Source of the DNA: Herbaspirillum seropedicae | Lineage (GTDB): Bacteria > Pseudomonadota > Gammaproteobacteria > Burkholderiales > Burkholderiaceae_D | Direction of reading: 5' to 3' | NCBI RefSeq assembly: GCF_001040945.1 | Contig: NZ_CP011930.1 | Location: forward strand, 1,488,001-1,552,000 | DNA: 64,000 nucleotides | Part shown: piece after piece, positions 26,227-37,287 of the stretch | Layout: each line of letters opens with the position of its first letter | Position numbering within the stretch: position 1 is the stretch's first letter | Translations under genes and position numbers: made by a program | Notes under the pieces: model-generated | Database searches by the model: none | What the model was told of the DNA's origin: nothing | The model's input: only the letters and a program-made list of their open reading frames with translations

Positions 26227-27837
26227 ATGTTGTCGCTACCCGCTACGCAAGATCCACGGCTGCCGGTGCTCGGCCATGGAAACGAGGATGTCCAGGCCGA
26301 CATGGCCTTGGGCGAGGATGAGTATCTGATCACCCGCACCGACATCGAGGGGCGGATGGTCTATGTCAATGCGGCCTTCGTCAGGCGCAGCGGCTACGCC
26401 GCTGATGAGTTGCTGGGGCAGCCGGCCAGCATGATGTATGCGCCTGATACGCCGCCCGAACTGGGTGCGGACCTGTGGCGTACGGTCAAGGCGCGCGGTG
26501 CGTGGACCGGGGTGATGCGTCATCGCGGCAAGGATGGCCGCTGCTTCTGGGCCAGGGCCACCATCACCCGCACCATGGTCGATGGTGCGCACGTCGGCCA
26601 TACCACCGTGCGCACCCGCGCCGCCGATCACGAGGTGCGCCGGATGCGCGCCTTCACCGCTGCGCGCCGACGCGGCGCGGGACGCTGGTGGGAACTGCGG
26701 GAAGGGCGGCTGGGCTTGCGCGGCATAGGCCGCTTGCTGCGTATCAGCCTCAGCCCCACGCTGGCCTGGCGCATGCGTTTTGCCCAAGGCCTCAATGCTG
26801 CGCTGCTGCTGGTGGCGCTGCTCTGGTTGACGGGTTCGGGTGGTGCGGCCGGATGGCAGGGGGTGGTGATCGTGCTGCTCGCGCTCTGGCAGGTGCTGGT
26901 GCTGGCGCTGGCGGCGCGACGCGTGAGCCGGCCGGTGGAGGGGATGTTGAGGCATGCGCGCAGCATCGGCGCGGGCGATCTCACGCAGGTGGTGGCTCAG
27001 CAGGGTGGCCGCGATGACGAGGTCGCCCGCCTGGCGATGAGCATGGATGTGATGCAGAAGAGCCTGGCCAGCCTGGTGCGCGACTTGCGCGAAGGCGTGG
27101 CCACGGTGGGCGGGGCGGCAGCGGAAATTTCCGACGCCAACATGGACCTGGCGGCCCGCACCGAAGAGACCGCTGCCGCCGTCGAGCAAAGCGCCCATCG
27201 CATGGCCGAGCTGGACAGCGCCGTGCAGCGCAATGCCGTCAGCGCCGGCCAGGCGCACGGGCTGGCCACGGCGTCGGTGCAGGCCGCTGAAGCCGGCAGC
27301 GAGCTGGTGCGTCAGGTGATCGGCAGCATGGATGAGATCTCACGCAGCGCCAGCGGCATTGCCGAGATTTCCTCGGTGATCGAGGGCATTGCCTTCCAGA
27401 CCAACATCCTGGCCCTCAATGCCGCCGTCGAGGCGGCGCGCGCCGGGGCGCACGGACGCGGGTTTGCCGTGGTGGCCAGCGAAGTGCGCAGCCTGGCCCA
27501 GCGCAGCAGCGATGCGGTGCGCCAGATCAGCCAGTTGCTGGCGCGCTCGGGCAGCGATGTGGCCAATGGCGTGAACCTGGCAGGCCAGGCGGGCGAGAGC
27601 CTGGAACAGATTGTCGGGCTGGCGCGCAAGGTCGGCGTGACCGTCGGCGAGATCAGTGAGGCCTCGCGCCAGCAAGGCGGCGAGATCACGCACATCAATC
27701 AGGTCATTGGACAGATCGACGACGCTGTGCGCCAGAACGCTGCCATGGTCGAGCAGGCGGCCGCTGCCGCTGCGGCGCTGGCCGAGCAGAGCCGGCGGCT
27801 GGAGCAGTCGGTGGCGATGTTCCGTACGCGCCAGTAG
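26227..27837 (+). CDS. PAS-domain methyl-accepting chemotaxis protein (Aer-like)
   Basis: A 536-residue receptor. An N-terminal PAS domain (about 30-130, [19 protein letters not shown]) faces the cytoplasm. Two hydrophobic segments at about 193-228 form a membrane hairpin, then come HAMP (about 230-285) and the signalling domain with the hairpin tip [22 protein letters not shown]. There is no periplasmic ligand domain, so like Aer it probably senses redox or energy state, or an internal metabolite. It has no C-terminal CheR-binding pentapeptide. Its place inside the nic cluster suggests energy-taxis during nicotinate use (inference). AGGAGAGGAAG precedes the ATG. Confidence 0.87.
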   Translation: MLSLPATQDPRLPVLGHGNEDVQADMALGEDEYLITRTDIEGRMVYVNAAFVRRSGYAADELLGQPASMMYAPDTPPELGADLWRTVKARGAWTGVMRHRGKDGRCFWARATITRTMVDGAHVGHTTVRTRAADHEVRRMRAFTAARRRGAGRWWELREGRLGLRGIGRLLRISLSPTLAWRMRFAQGLNAALLLVALLWLTGSGGAAGWQGVVIVLLALWQVLVLALAARRVSRPVEGMLRHARSIGAGDLTQVVAQQGGRDDEVARLAMSMDVMQKSLASLVRDLREGVATVGGAAAEISDANMDLAARTEETAAAVEQSAHRMAELDSAVQRNAVSAGQAHGLATASVQAAEAGSELVRQVIGSMDEISRSASGIAEISSVIEGIAFQTNILALNAAVEAARAGAHGRGFAVVASEVRSLAQRSSDAVRQISQLLARSGSDVANGVNLAGQAGESLEQIVGLARKVGVTVGEISEASRQQGGEITHINQVIGQIDDAVRQNAAMVEQAAAAAAALAEQSRRLEQSVAMFRTRQ

Positions 27838-27930
27838 GCGCGGCAAGGATTTCCAGAAGAAGCCCGGTCGACCGGGACGGCAAGGCAGTGGCGGTACCTC
27901 CAACACATCAAATCAAAGGGATGAAGAAAC

Positions 27931-28971
27931 ATGAAAAAGGCATGGGCAGTCGGCGTGGCAAGTCTGTTGTGCGCGGGTGGCGCGCTGGCGCAATCCAACG
28001 TCACCCTCTATGGCGTGATCGATACCTACATGGGTTACACCAATGCGACCGGCAAGGGCTCGGTGGCCTCGCTGGACAGTGGCGGCTACCAGGCCAGCCG
28101 GGTGGGTTTCAAGGGCAGCGAAGACCTGGGCGGCGGACTGCGCGCCAACTTCCAGATGGAAAATGGCTTTGCTTCCGATAGCGGGGCCATGCACGATAGC
28201 ACCCGTCTGTTCAACCGCCAGTCCTGGGTCGGCCTGGGCAACGAGCTGGGCGAGTTGCGCCTGGGACGGCAGAATTCGCCGGGCTTCCTGATGATCGCGC
28301 GCCTGGACGCCTTTGCGGGCGCGACCTATGCGTCCTTCCTCAACAACGTCTCGGCCTACACGCCGCGCTACGACAACGTGATCGGCTACCTCTCGCCGGT
28401 GATGCGCGGCTTCAGGGTGCAGGCCTACTATGGGCTGGGTGAGCAGACCGCGCCGCGCAACGGCCTGTCCACCGCCATGCTGGCGGGGGAGTATGAGAGC
28501 GGCCCGCTCTACCTGGGTGTGAGCAGCTCGGCCCAGAACAGCGCCAATGACAACATCACCATCCGCTCCACCTTTGCCGGCGGCGCCTATGATTACGGCA
28601 GCGGCAAGGTCTTCCTCGGCTATTACCGTGGCAACAACCTGGGTGCGGCGGCCAGTGCCAATACGCCCGGTTCGTACTACAGTGCCTATTCGCTGTCGGC
28701 CAACTATCGCCTGACTGGCCAGGCCACGCTCGGCGCTGGCTATGGCTGGGCCAAGGACAGCACCGGTGCGGGCCGCAATGCGCGCCAGTTCAGCCTGATC
28801 GGCACCTATGACCTGTCGCGCCGGACCATGCTCTACGCCACCTATGCTCACCTGGCCAACAACAATGGCGCGAGCTTCTCGCTGGCGGGTGCGGCGCCGA
28901 TCACCAAGAATGCGCCGGTCTCGGGTGGCACGGTCAATGGGGTTCAGGTGGGTATCCGCCATCTGTTCTGA
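27931..28971 (+). CDS. General porin (OmpC-like, betaproteobacterial)
   Basis: A 346-residue outer-membrane trimeric porin. It has a signal peptide cut near ALA-QSN, the strand-one motif NVTLYGVIDTYMGY, and the loop motif FNRQSWVGLGNELGELRLGRQ. It ends in IRHLF with the terminal Phe needed for insertion. It lies 93 bp after the chemoreceptor and 30 bp before xdhC. It may help nicotinate or related acids cross the outer membrane, though general porins are rarely selective. Confidence 0.88.
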   Translation: MKKAWAVGVASLLCAGGALAQSNVTLYGVIDTYMGYTNATGKGSVASLDSGGYQASRVGFKGSEDLGGGLRANFQMENGFASDSGAMHDSTRLFNRQSWVGLGNELGELRLGRQNSPGFLMIARLDAFAGATYASFLNNVSAYTPRYDNVIGYLSPVMRGFRVQAYYGLGEQTAPRNGLSTAMLAGEYESGPLYLGVSSSAQNSANDNITIRSTFAGGAYDYGSGKVFLGYYRGNNLGAAASANTPGSYYSAYSLSANYRLTGQATLGAGYGWAKDSTGAGRNARQFSLIGTYDLSRRTMLYATYAHLANNNGASFSLAGAAPITKNAPVSGGTVNGVQVGIRHLF

Positions 28972-29001
28972 GTTTGTGATGTTCTGAAGAGGAGTCAAGC
29001 A

Positions 29002-30039
29002 ATGGACAGCATCGACCTCGATGTACTCAAGCGCAGTCAGCAGTGGCTTGAGGCTGGCCGTGGCGTGTTGCTGGCCACGGTGGTGCGCACCTGGGGTTCG
29101 GCGCCACGGCCGGTCGGGGCGATGCTGGCCTTGCGTGACGATGGTGCGCTGGTGGGATCGGTCTCGGGCGGTTGCATCGAGGATGATCTCATTGCCAGCG
29201 TGCAGCGCGATGGCATCGTGCCGCAGCGGCCGGGGCGGCTGGTCTATGGCGTCGATGCCGACCAGGCGCATCGCTTTGGCCTGCCCTGTGGTGGCACCCT
29301 GGAGCTGGTGACCGAACCCTTGTCGGCGCAGAGCCGCATCGGCGAGTTGCTGTCCATGCTGGCCGAAGGGCGCTTGGTGCACCGGCGGCTTTGCCTGCGC
29401 AGTGGCGAGGTGCGTCTGGAGTCGGCACCTGCGGGCAGCAGCCTGCAGGTGGATGCGCATGCGCTGGTGACGGTGCATGGTCCGCGCTATCGCCTGCTGG
29501 TCATCGGTGCGGGAGAGCTGTCGCGCATCCTCTGTGCGATGGCGCTGGCGCTGGATTTCCAGGTGACGGTCTGTGATCCGCGCAGCGAGTACCTCGATCA
29601 GTGGGACCTGGCGGGCGTGGAGCTGGTGCGCAGCATGCCCGACGACACCGTGGATGCGATGCAGCCCGATGCCTGTTCGGCCGTGCTGGCCTTGACGCAC
29701 GATCCCAAGCTCGATGACCTGGCGCTGATGCAGGCGCTCAAGACGCCGGCCTTCTATGTCGGTGCGCTCGGTTCGCGCGCCAACAACCATGCCCGACGCG
29801 AGCGGCTGCGGCTGTTCGATCTCACTGCTGCGCAGCTGCAGGCGCTGCGCGGACCCGTGGGGATCTTCATCGGCAGCAAGACACCCGCCGAGATCGCCAT
29901 TTCTGTCATGGCCGAGATCGTGGCCGTGCGTAATGGCGTATTGCTGCCACGCGTGTGGGGTGTTGAAGAGGCCAAGTCGCTGCGTGGGGCGCCTGCTGCT
30001 GAGTCTTCGGGAAGTGCGTGCAGATTGCGTCATGGGTAG
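29002..30039 (+). CDS. xdhC: XdhC/CoxI-family molybdenum cofactor insertion protein
   Basis: A 345-residue protein that loads mature Mo cofactor into xanthine-oxidase-family enzymes. It has an N-terminal XdhC/CoxI domain (RTWGSAPRPVGAMLAL and SVSGGCIEDDL) and a C-terminal Rossmann domain (YRLLVIGAGELSRIL; YVGALGSRAN). It likely serves the NicAB-type hydroxylase. It sits 30 bp after the porin with a GAGGAG ribosome site. With the MobA-like gene at 33080 it gives the cluster its own cofactor maturation set. Confidence 0.88.
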   Translation: MDSIDLDVLKRSQQWLEAGRGVLLATVVRTWGSAPRPVGAMLALRDDGALVGSVSGGCIEDDLIASVQRDGIVPQRPGRLVYGVDADQAHRFGLPCGGTLELVTEPLSAQSRIGELLSMLAEGRLVHRRLCLRSGEVRLESAPAGSSLQVDAHALVTVHGPRYRLLVIGAGELSRILCAMALALDFQVTVCDPRSEYLDQWDLAGVELVRSMPDDTVDAMQPDACSAVLALTHDPKLDDLALMQALKTPAFYVGALGSRANNHARRERLRLFDLTAAQLQALRGPVGIFIGSKTPAEIAISVMAEIVAVRNGVLLPRVWGVEEAKSLRGAPAAESSGSACRLRHG

Positions 30040-30087
30040 GGATGGCGAGTCTGGGGCAATCTTTGTCCGATTCCTGTAAACAATAAT

Positions 30088-30098
30088 GTGTACGCTTT
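30088..30098. promoter_or_regulatory. nic operator-like box 5
   Basis: GTGTACGCTTT, flanked by AATAAT on the left and AAATT on the right, in the 291-bp xdhC-nicC gap. It is about 230 bp before the nicC start. Confidence 0.45.
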
Positions 30099-30249
30099 AA
30101 ATTGCGTTGTGCGGGATCTTGTTTCATGGCGCCCGTGCGCTCCCCGTATGGCCGCACCAGTATGGGGTTGTTATGCCTATTAATGGGCGTAAATTGCACT
30201 GCAATGCAGCAAGAAAAATCTCTTCGATAAACATCTATTCTTTTAAAAA

Positions 30250-31485
<1,236 letters not shown>

Positions 31486-31620
31486 GCGCTTGGTTGATTG
31501 ACCGCCGGGCCCGCTTCGAGGGAAAGCGAGGAAGGCCCGGCTCTTGCATCGTGTCGCCGGTCACCACCGGTACGGTAGCCAGGACGCCTGGCGCCGTTTT
31601 GAACATTTGAGGAGAGTTGC

Positions 31621-32937
31621 ATGTCCACGCTACCCGCGTCAGTGGAACAGGGGCTACAGGCCGCCGGGGTCGGGAAGTTCCAGTATCGCTTGTTCGTCAT
31701 CTTCGGTCTGGTCTGGCTGGCCGATGCGATGCAGGTCCTGTCCATCGGCTTCTCGGCGCCGACCATCGCCAAGACCTTCGGCCTGACCGTGCCGCAGGCA
31801 CTGCAGACCGGCACCATGTTCTTTGTCGGCATGCTGCTGGGCGCGTTCGTCTTTGGCCGCCTGGCCGACCGCATCGGCCGCCGTCCGGTGCTCATGGGGG
31901 CGGTGGTGATCGATGCCTGCTTCGGCGTGGCCTCGGCCTTCGCGCCTGATTTCACCTGGCTCTTGGCCTTGCGCCTGCTGACCGGGATCGGCGTGGGCGG
32001 CACGCTGCCGGTGGACTACACCATGATGGCCGAATTCCTGCCCAGTGCGCGACGCGGGCGCTGGCTGGTGATGCTGGAATCGTTCTGGGCCATCGGCACC
32101 ATCTGCCTGGCCGTGCTGGCGCTGGTGGCGGTGAGCTGGGGCAATGACGCCTGGCGCGTGATCTTCTTCGTCACCGGCCTGCCGGCCCTGGTGGGCGTGG
32201 TATTGCGCTTCTATGTGCCGGAGTCGCCGATGTATCTCAACCGCAGCGGCAAGTCCGACGCCGCGCGCCAGGTGCTGGAGCGGGTGGCCAAGGTCAATGG
32301 CAGCAGCACGCCGATCCCGCCGCTGCAACCCGAGGTGGTGGAGCGCAAGCCCATGAGCGCGCTGTTCTCGGCTGCCCTGCGCCGCCGCAGCCTGTCGCTG
32401 TACCTGGCCTGGGGCTTGATCTCGATTGCCTACTATGGGGTGTTCGTCTATCTGCCGGTCAAGCTGGGTTCGGAAGGCTTCGGTTTCATGCGTGGCCAGA
32501 TCTTCCTGATCTTCCTGGCGCTGGTGCAGTTACCCGGTTATGCGTTGTCGGCCTATGGGGTGGAGCGCTGGGGCCGCAAGCCCACGCTGGTGGGTTTCCT
32601 GGTGCTCTCGGCGGTGGGCTGCATGCTCTACAGCCTGGGCAAGGACCCCATGCTGGTGGTCGGTTCCACGCTGTTGTTGAGTTTTTCCCTGCTGGGTACC
32701 TGGGCCGCGCTGTACGCCTTCACGCCCGAGGTCTATCCCACCGACCTGCGCGCCAGCGGCATGGGCACGGCCGGCGCGGTGGCCCGCTTTGGCGGCCTGT
32801 TCGCCCCGGCCATCGTGGCGCCCGTCATGGCCAGCCATTTCACGCTGGCGCTGGCGATGCTGTCGGCCTTCCTGGTGGCAGGCGCCGTGGCCATTCTTTG
32901 CGTGGATGTGGAGTCGCGCAATCGTGCGCTGGAGTAG
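31621..32937 (+). CDS. nicT: MFS nicotinate transporter
   Basis: A 438-residue major facilitator protein of the AAHS/sugar-like branch with about 12 hydrophobic segments. The loop 2-3 motif FGRLADRIGRRP is present. It also has an acidic first helix (WLADAMQVLSIGF) and PTDLRASGMGTAGAVARFGG in the second half. It follows nicC by 135 bp with GAGGAGAG before the ATG. Position suggests import of nicotinate or 6-hydroxynicotinate. A strong terminator follows. Substrate is inferred from context. Confidence 0.85.
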   Translation: MSTLPASVEQGLQAAGVGKFQYRLFVIFGLVWLADAMQVLSIGFSAPTIAKTFGLTVPQALQTGTMFFVGMLLGAFVFGRLADRIGRRPVLMGAVVIDACFGVASAFAPDFTWLLALRLLTGIGVGGTLPVDYTMMAEFLPSARRGRWLVMLESFWAIGTICLAVLALVAVSWGNDAWRVIFFVTGLPALVGVVLRFYVPESPMYLNRSGKSDAARQVLERVAKVNGSSTPIPPLQPEVVERKPMSALFSAALRRRSLSLYLAWGLISIAYYGVFVYLPVKLGSEGFGFMRGQIFLIFLALVQLPGYALSAYGVERWGRKPTLVGFLVLSAVGCMLYSLGKDPMLVVGSTLLLSFSLLGTWAALYAFTPEVYPTDLRASGMGTAGAVARFGGLFAPAIVAPVMASHFTLALAMLSAFLVAGAVAILCVDVESRNRALE

Positions 32938-32975
32938 TGGAGACTGCGCGCCAGTCCTCTGGCCGGTTCAAGGAG

Positions 32976-33001
32976 AGCCACCGCATGCGGTGGCTTTTTT
33001 T
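32976..33001 (+). terminator. Rho-independent terminator after nicT
   Basis: A 20-bp perfect palindrome AGCCACCGCATGCGGTGGCT (32976-32995) followed by a run of seven to eight T. It lies 39 bp after the nicT stop. Confidence 0.9.
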
Positions 33002-33079
33002 GTTGCTGCGCTGACTGGCCACGGCAGTTCATTAAGTTCTTTTGAGAGGCGGCCGGAAATTCTGTCGGCTGGGAATCTG

Positions 33080-33697
33080 TCATCTCTGAGATTGCGCCAG
33101 CACCCGCACCCGGCGCAGATCCTCTGCCGTATCCACATCGGCAAAGATGCCCTCGTCCATCACCTCCAGTTCCGTCACCGGATGTGTCTTCAGCAAGGCG
33201 CGTGCGCCCTGGTCGCCGTGCAAGGCCAGCAGGGCGTCCAGGTGAGCGCGTCCGAATCCGACCGGGTGGCCGCGCCGGCCCTGCATGACCGGGGCCACGA
33301 TGGGCGCGCCGGCGGCCAGCGCGTCGCGCAGCAGGCAGAGGGTGGACAGGTCCACGCACGGCATGTCGGCCAGCGCCACCAGCCAGCCCGAGGCCTGTGC
33401 GCTGTGCTGCACGCCGCATCGCAAGGACGCGCTCATTTCCCGCGATGACGCTGGCGCGGGCATGCAGACCGCGCAGCCTTGCGCGCGCAGGGCCTCGGCC
33501 AGCGCGCCCGGTCCGGGCACCACGGCCAGCACCGGCATCACCTCCAGCAACGCGGCCGCGGCCGCAGTGGCGACCATGCCTGGCCGTCCGTCATGGTGCG
33601 GGAAGGCTTGCAGCAGCTTCTCTTCGCGCGCATCGAAGCGGCTGCCGCGGCCAGCTGCCAGGAGCAGGGCGATGGGTGGGGAGGAGGGGATGGTCAT
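33080..33697 (-). CDS. MobA-like (MocA-type) molybdopterin nucleotidyltransferase
   Basis: A 205-residue nucleotidyltransferase. The N-terminal signature LLAAGRGSRF is followed by the catalytic lysine region EEKLLQ; ALADMPCVD and GRRGHPVGFGRAHLDAL are typical of MocA/MobA-like enzymes. It probably adds CMP to molybdopterin, making the cytosine dinucleotide cofactor used by xanthine-oxidase-type hydroxylases. The start at 33697 (MTIPSS) is chosen because the longer frame adds unrelated residues. It is convergent with nicT and probably belongs functionally to the nic cluster. Confidence 0.82.
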   Translation of the reverse strand: MTIPSSPPIALLLAAGRGSRFDAREEKLLQAFPHHDGRPGMVATAAAAALLEVMPVLAVVPGPGALAEALRAQGCAVCMPAPASSREMSASLRCGVQHSAQASGWLVALADMPCVDLSTLCLLRDALAAGAPIVAPVMQGRRGHPVGFGRAHLDALLALHGDQGARALLKTHPVTELEVMDEGIFADVDTAEDLRRVRVLAQSQR

Positions 33698-34100
33698 GGA
33701 GTCTGGGCGGAAGGAATGCCGGCGGGAAGGTGCTATTGTGCCCAACTTATCGCACTGCCGCTTCCTCGGCGGAGATGCGCTCAGGTGGCGTTTCGACCAC
33801 GCTGGAGCAGGTCGCCAACAGATGTTTATGTTTTTTATTTCATAACATTTTCATCTCCCCTGTGTTCTGCACGCCACGCTGCACGCTGCTTTACCGCTAT
33901 GCCTTGCTTTTTCGGCATGGGACATTTCTTAATTTTGATATAGTCGGCAACGTAAGGCACTTCTAGAATCGATTGCGTGACAGCAACGCAGGCACCAGTC
34001 TTGCTAGCTCGGCATGGGGGGCAAGCCGGCTGGGACGGAAGCAGGGTGGGATCCGTCCCCCGGGATGCCGGGAATAACGCGGAAGCGATGGAAAGAATCA
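33698..34100. other. 403-bp intergenic region before a chemoreceptor
   Basis: No gene is seen. An AT-rich stretch at about 33825-33965 (for example TTTCTTAATTTTGATATAGTC near 33925) probably holds the promoter for the chemoreceptor at 34101. I see no clear operator. Confidence 0.4.
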
Positions 34101-35648
34101 ATGATCAAGGACATACGTATCGGCTCGCGCCTGGGGGCGGGCTTTGCGGTAGTGCTGGTGTTTTCGATGGTGGTGGCGGCCGTGGGGATATGGCGGCTCA
34201 AGACCGTGGCGGTGCAGACCCAGCAGATGATGGACGTGCCGCTCAAGACCGAACGCCTGGTCTCGCAATGGAACACGCTGCTGTTGATCGCCATCCAGCG
34301 CACCACCACCGTGGTCAAGAGCCACGATCCTGAACTGGAAGCCTTCCTTGCCAAGGAGGCCGCGGCCTCCAGCAAGGAATCGGCCCAGACCCTCAAGGAT
34401 GTGGAGCAACTGCTGGCCAGCGAGGAAGAAAAGAAGATGTTTGCGGCCATCAATGTGGCGCGCAAACAATTCCTGACCATTCGTGACCAGATCTACGCGG
34501 CCAAGAAGCAGGGCGACGCGGCCCAGGTCGAGGAGCTCTACCAGAAGCAATATGTGGGCATCGCCAAGTCCACCCAGGACGCCATGCGCGCCCTGCTGGA
34601 CTTCGAGCGCGCCCGCATCGACCAGATTTCCGCCCAGATCCAGCAGGACGCCTCATCGAGCCAGCACCAGATCATGCTGCTGGAAGTGGTGATCCTGCTG
34701 TGCGGCATTGCCTTCGCGGTCTTGCTCACGCGCAGCATCACCCGGCCCGTGCATGTGGCGCTGGCCATTTCCCAGCGCGTTGCCGCAGGCGACCTGACCT
34801 CGCGCGCCCAGGCGATGGGGCGCGACGAACTGGGCCAGCTGGTGGCGTCGCTGCAAGGCATGAGCGAGCGCCTGCATGGCGTGGTCTCGACCGTGCGCCA
34901 TGGCGCCGACAGCATTGCCATGGCTTCCGGCGAGATCGCCAATGGCAACCTGGATCTCTCGGCCCGGACCGAAGAACAGGCCGGCGCGCTGGAACAGACG
35001 GCGGCGTCCATCGAAGAACTGACTTCCAGCGTACGCACCAATTCCGACAATGCGCACCAGGCCAATGAACTGGTCAGCACCGCCGCGTCAGTGGCGGGCC
35101 AGGGCGGCGCGGTGATGGATCAGTTGATCTCCACCATGGCCACCATCAATGATTCCTCGCGCAAGATCGTGGACATCATCGGGGTGATCGATGGCATCGC
35201 CTTCCAGACCAATATCCTGGCCCTGAACGCCGCCGTCGAAGCAGCCCGCGCCGGCGAGCAGGGGCGCGGCTTTGCGGTGGTGGCTTCCGAAGTGCGGGCG
35301 CTGGCCCAGCGTTCGGCGGCGGCGGCCAAGGAAATCAAGCAGCTCATCGACGATTCGGTGGGCAAGGTCAGCGCCGGCAGCACGCTGGTGGAGCAGGCCG
35401 GCAAGACCATGCAGGAAGTGGTGGGCAGCGTGCAGGGTGCGCATACGCTGGTGGGCGAGATCAGTACCGCCAGCCGCCAGCAGGCCGAAGGCATCCACCA
35501 GGTCAACCAGGCCGTGGGACAGATGGATGGCGTGACCCAGCAGAACGCCGCGCTCGTGGAGCAAGCCGCGGCGGCCGCCAAGTCGCTGGAAGACCAGGCT
35601 GCGCAACTGAAGCGGGCAGTGGCCTTCTTCTCCCTGCAGGCAGCATAA
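34101..35648 (+). CDS. Methyl-accepting chemotaxis protein, 4-helix-bundle sensor
   Basis: A 515-residue classical chemoreceptor. Membrane segment 1 is at about 12-32. A periplasmic helical domain with Lys/Glu-rich helices spans about 33-190, like the 4HB_MCP family. Segment 2 is at about 193-213, then HAMP and the signalling domain with [27 protein letters not shown]. The ATG at 34101 is chosen because the upstream in-frame extension is not membrane-like. It stands between the nic and iac clusters, so it may sense an aromatic acid or auxin, but the ligand cannot be read from sequence. Confidence 0.88.
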   Translation: MIKDIRIGSRLGAGFAVVLVFSMVVAAVGIWRLKTVAVQTQQMMDVPLKTERLVSQWNTLLLIAIQRTTTVVKSHDPELEAFLAKEAAASSKESAQTLKDVEQLLASEEEKKMFAAINVARKQFLTIRDQIYAAKKQGDAAQVEELYQKQYVGIAKSTQDAMRALLDFERARIDQISAQIQQDASSSQHQIMLLEVVILLCGIAFAVLLTRSITRPVHVALAISQRVAAGDLTSRAQAMGRDELGQLVASLQGMSERLHGVVSTVRHGADSIAMASGEIANGNLDLSARTEEQAGALEQTAASIEELTSSVRTNSDNAHQANELVSTAASVAGQGGAVMDQLISTMATINDSSRKIVDIIGVIDGIAFQTNILALNAAVEAARAGEQGRGFAVVASEVRALAQRSAAAAKEIKQLIDDSVGKVSAGSTLVEQAGKTMQEVVGSVQGAHTLVGEISTASRQQAEGIHQVNQAVGQMDGVTQQNAALVEQAAAAAKSLEDQAAQLKRAVAFFSLQAA

Positions 35649-35699
35649 AGCCGCCGCCGGCCCGTCCGGGCCGGCGCGATGCGTTTCGGCGGGGGTAGG

Positions 35700-35760
35700 C
35701 TGCCTTGGGCAGCCTCAAGCAGCCTTAAGCAGCTTTATGCAGCCTTAGGCAGCCGCAGGA
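35700..35760. repeat. 10-bp tandem repeat over a stop codon
   Basis: About six imperfect copies of a 10-bp unit (consensus AGCCTTAAGC) lie end to end. They encode the last residues (LPKAA) of the leftward regulator gene and contain its TAA stop. The repeat goes on past the stop, so unit gain or loss could alter the C-terminus. Confidence 0.65.
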
Positions 35761-36376
35761 AGTCGCTGCCGAAATCCATCAGCACGTCACGCACCAGCGT
35801 GGCCGTGCTCTGGCAGCCCAGCTTGTCCTTCACACTGGCGCGATGCACGTCCACCGTCTTGACGCTGATATTGAGTTCGCGGGCGATGAGCTTGCTGGAC
35901 TGGCCCATGATGACCTTTTCCAGGATCTCGCGTTCACGCGCGGTCAGCGTCTTCAGGCGCGCCTTGAGCTGCTGGCGACGCGTGCGGGCCTGCATGTTGC
36001 CGGCCACGTGCTTGAGCGTCATCTGGATGCGCTCCAGCATCTGCTGGGAGTTGTAGGGTTTTTCCAGGAAGTCGACCGCGCCGTTGTGCAGTGCGCGCAC
36101 CGACATCGGGATGTCGCCGTGTCCGGAGACAAAGATCACCGGAATGTCGGCGCCGATCTCCTTCAAGCGATCCTGCAGCTGGAAGCCGCTGATCTCGGGC
36201 ATGCGCACATCCAGGATCAGGCAGGACAGGCTGTTGGCGTCGTAGGCCTTGAGAAAGGCTTCCGGTCCTTCGAAGCATTCGGTGCGGATGTTGACCGAGC
36301 TCAGCAGCCAGGCCAGCGACGTGCGCACGGCTTCGTCATCATCAACGATGTAGACCACCGGCGGGTTGGTTTCCAT
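35735..36376 (-). CDS. FixJ/LuxR-family response regulator, probable iac regulator
   Basis: A 213-residue response regulator. The receiver domain has the acidic pocket VDDDEA, phospho-acceptor Asp56 (LILDVRMP), and KP near 107-108 (EKPYNS). A LuxR-type helix-turn-helix ends the protein (LTAREREILEKV, ISVKTVDVHRASV). GAGGAG suits the ATG at 36376 better than the one three bases upstream. No kinase gene is adjacent; the PAS kinase at 44532 is the likely partner, and auxin clusters of Burkholderiales use such a two-component pair. It is divergent from iacG. Its last codons are in a 10-bp tandem repeat. Confidence 0.85.
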   Translation of the reverse strand: METNPPVVYIVDDDEAVRTSLAWLLSSVNIRTECFEGPEAFLKAYDANSLSCLILDVRMPEISGFQLQDRLKEIGADIPVIFVSGHGDIPMSVRALHNGAVDFLEKPYNSQQMLERIQMTLKHVAGNMQARTRRQQLKARLKTLTAREREILEKVIMGQSSKLIARELNISVKTVDVHRASVKDKLGCQSTATLVRDVLMDFGSDFLRLPKAA

Positions 36377-36551
36377 CATTACTCCTCGTCTCGTCAAAAT
36401 GGAGCCGGTGTGCACCGGCGCTATTTCCGACCCTCTCGATTTCTTGATGGTCCGGTCGGCACAAATCAAAACACCACGTTTTGATCTATGCAAAAAACAG
36501 GCCTGAAATTCTTGGGATCAGCGACACTTTAACACTGCCACCGGGGGTGTG

Positions 36552-36573
36552 ATCTAGGTATTTTTACCTAGAT
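36552..36573. promoter_or_regulatory. Palindromic operator candidate before iacG
   Basis: ATCTAGGTA-TTTT-TACCTAGAT, a perfect 9-bp inverted repeat with a 4-bp spacer. It lies in the 316-bp gap between the regulator gene and iacG, about 120 bp from the iacG start. It is a natural binding-site candidate for the FixJ-like regulator. Confidence 0.6.
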
Positions 36574-36692
36574 GGTCTGCCGCAATCCCCGGTGGGGCGG
36601 GCATGTGGCACGCATTGTCTGCACCATGGGCATGCCTTAACCTGCTGTTATCGAGCGCCGTGCATCATCGGCGTGCAAACCAGGGAGTCCCC

Positions 36693-37265
36693 ATGAGCGC
36701 CAACGCAGTGCAAACCGCCACCGTCCATCCATCCACCTCCGCTGCCAGCGCGGCCCGTCCAGCGCTGGCGCCGGAGCAGCTGGAATTCCGTCATGCCATG
36801 GCGCACCTGCCGGCGGCGGTGTCCATCATCACCACCAACGGCGAGGGCGGCCGCTGCGGCATCACCGCCAGTGCGGTGTGTTCGGTCACCGATACGCCGC
36901 CCACCATCCTGGTCTGCATCAACCGCAGCAGCGCCATGCATGAGGTGTTCAGGAAGAATGGGCGGCTCTGCGTGAACGTGCTCTCGGACGAACTGGAACA
37001 ACTGGCCATGCATTTCTCCGGTGCAACCAAGGTCCCCATGGAGGAACGTTTCGCCTGGGATATCTGGGAGCAGCCGGGCGAACTGGATCAGCCGGTGCTG
37101 GCTGATGCGCTGGTGAAACTGCAGGGGCGCATCCGCGAGTTCAAGGAAGTGGGCACTCACTCCGTCATGTTCGTCGAGCTGGCCGAGGTCAAGGTCAATG
37201 AGAAGAAGGATAGCCTCATCTACTTCAACCGGTTGTTCCATAAGGTCAAGCGCACAGCGCTGTAA
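36693..37265 (+). CDS. iacG: NADH:flavin reductase, IacG-like (HpaC type)
   Basis: A 190-residue FMN-binding split-barrel protein of the HpaC type, which supplies reduced flavin to a two-component monooxygenase. Marks are FRHAMAHLPAAVSIITTNGEGGRCG, SAVCSVTDTPPTILVCINR and a conserved NVLSDE. The probable partner is IacA, which is about 9 kb away here, an unusual split. AGGGAG precedes the ATG at 36693. An earlier in-frame ATG (36603) has no ribosome site. A strong terminator follows. Confidence 0.85.
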   Translation: MSANAVQTATVHPSTSAASAARPALAPEQLEFRHAMAHLPAAVSIITTNGEGGRCGITASAVCSVTDTPPTILVCINRSSAMHEVFRKNGRLCVNVLSDELEQLAMHFSGATKVPMEERFAWDIWEQPGELDQPVLADALVKLQGRIREFKEVGTHSVMFVELAEVKVNEKKDSLIYFNRLFHKVKRTAL

Positions 37266-37287
37266 ATCTTTTAGCAAGGATACAAAG

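Noticed and set aside
32733..33419. A 228-codon minus-strand frame across the nicT terminator
   Set aside because: It overlaps the MobA-like gene in another frame and the strong nicT terminator; sequence is low-complexity.
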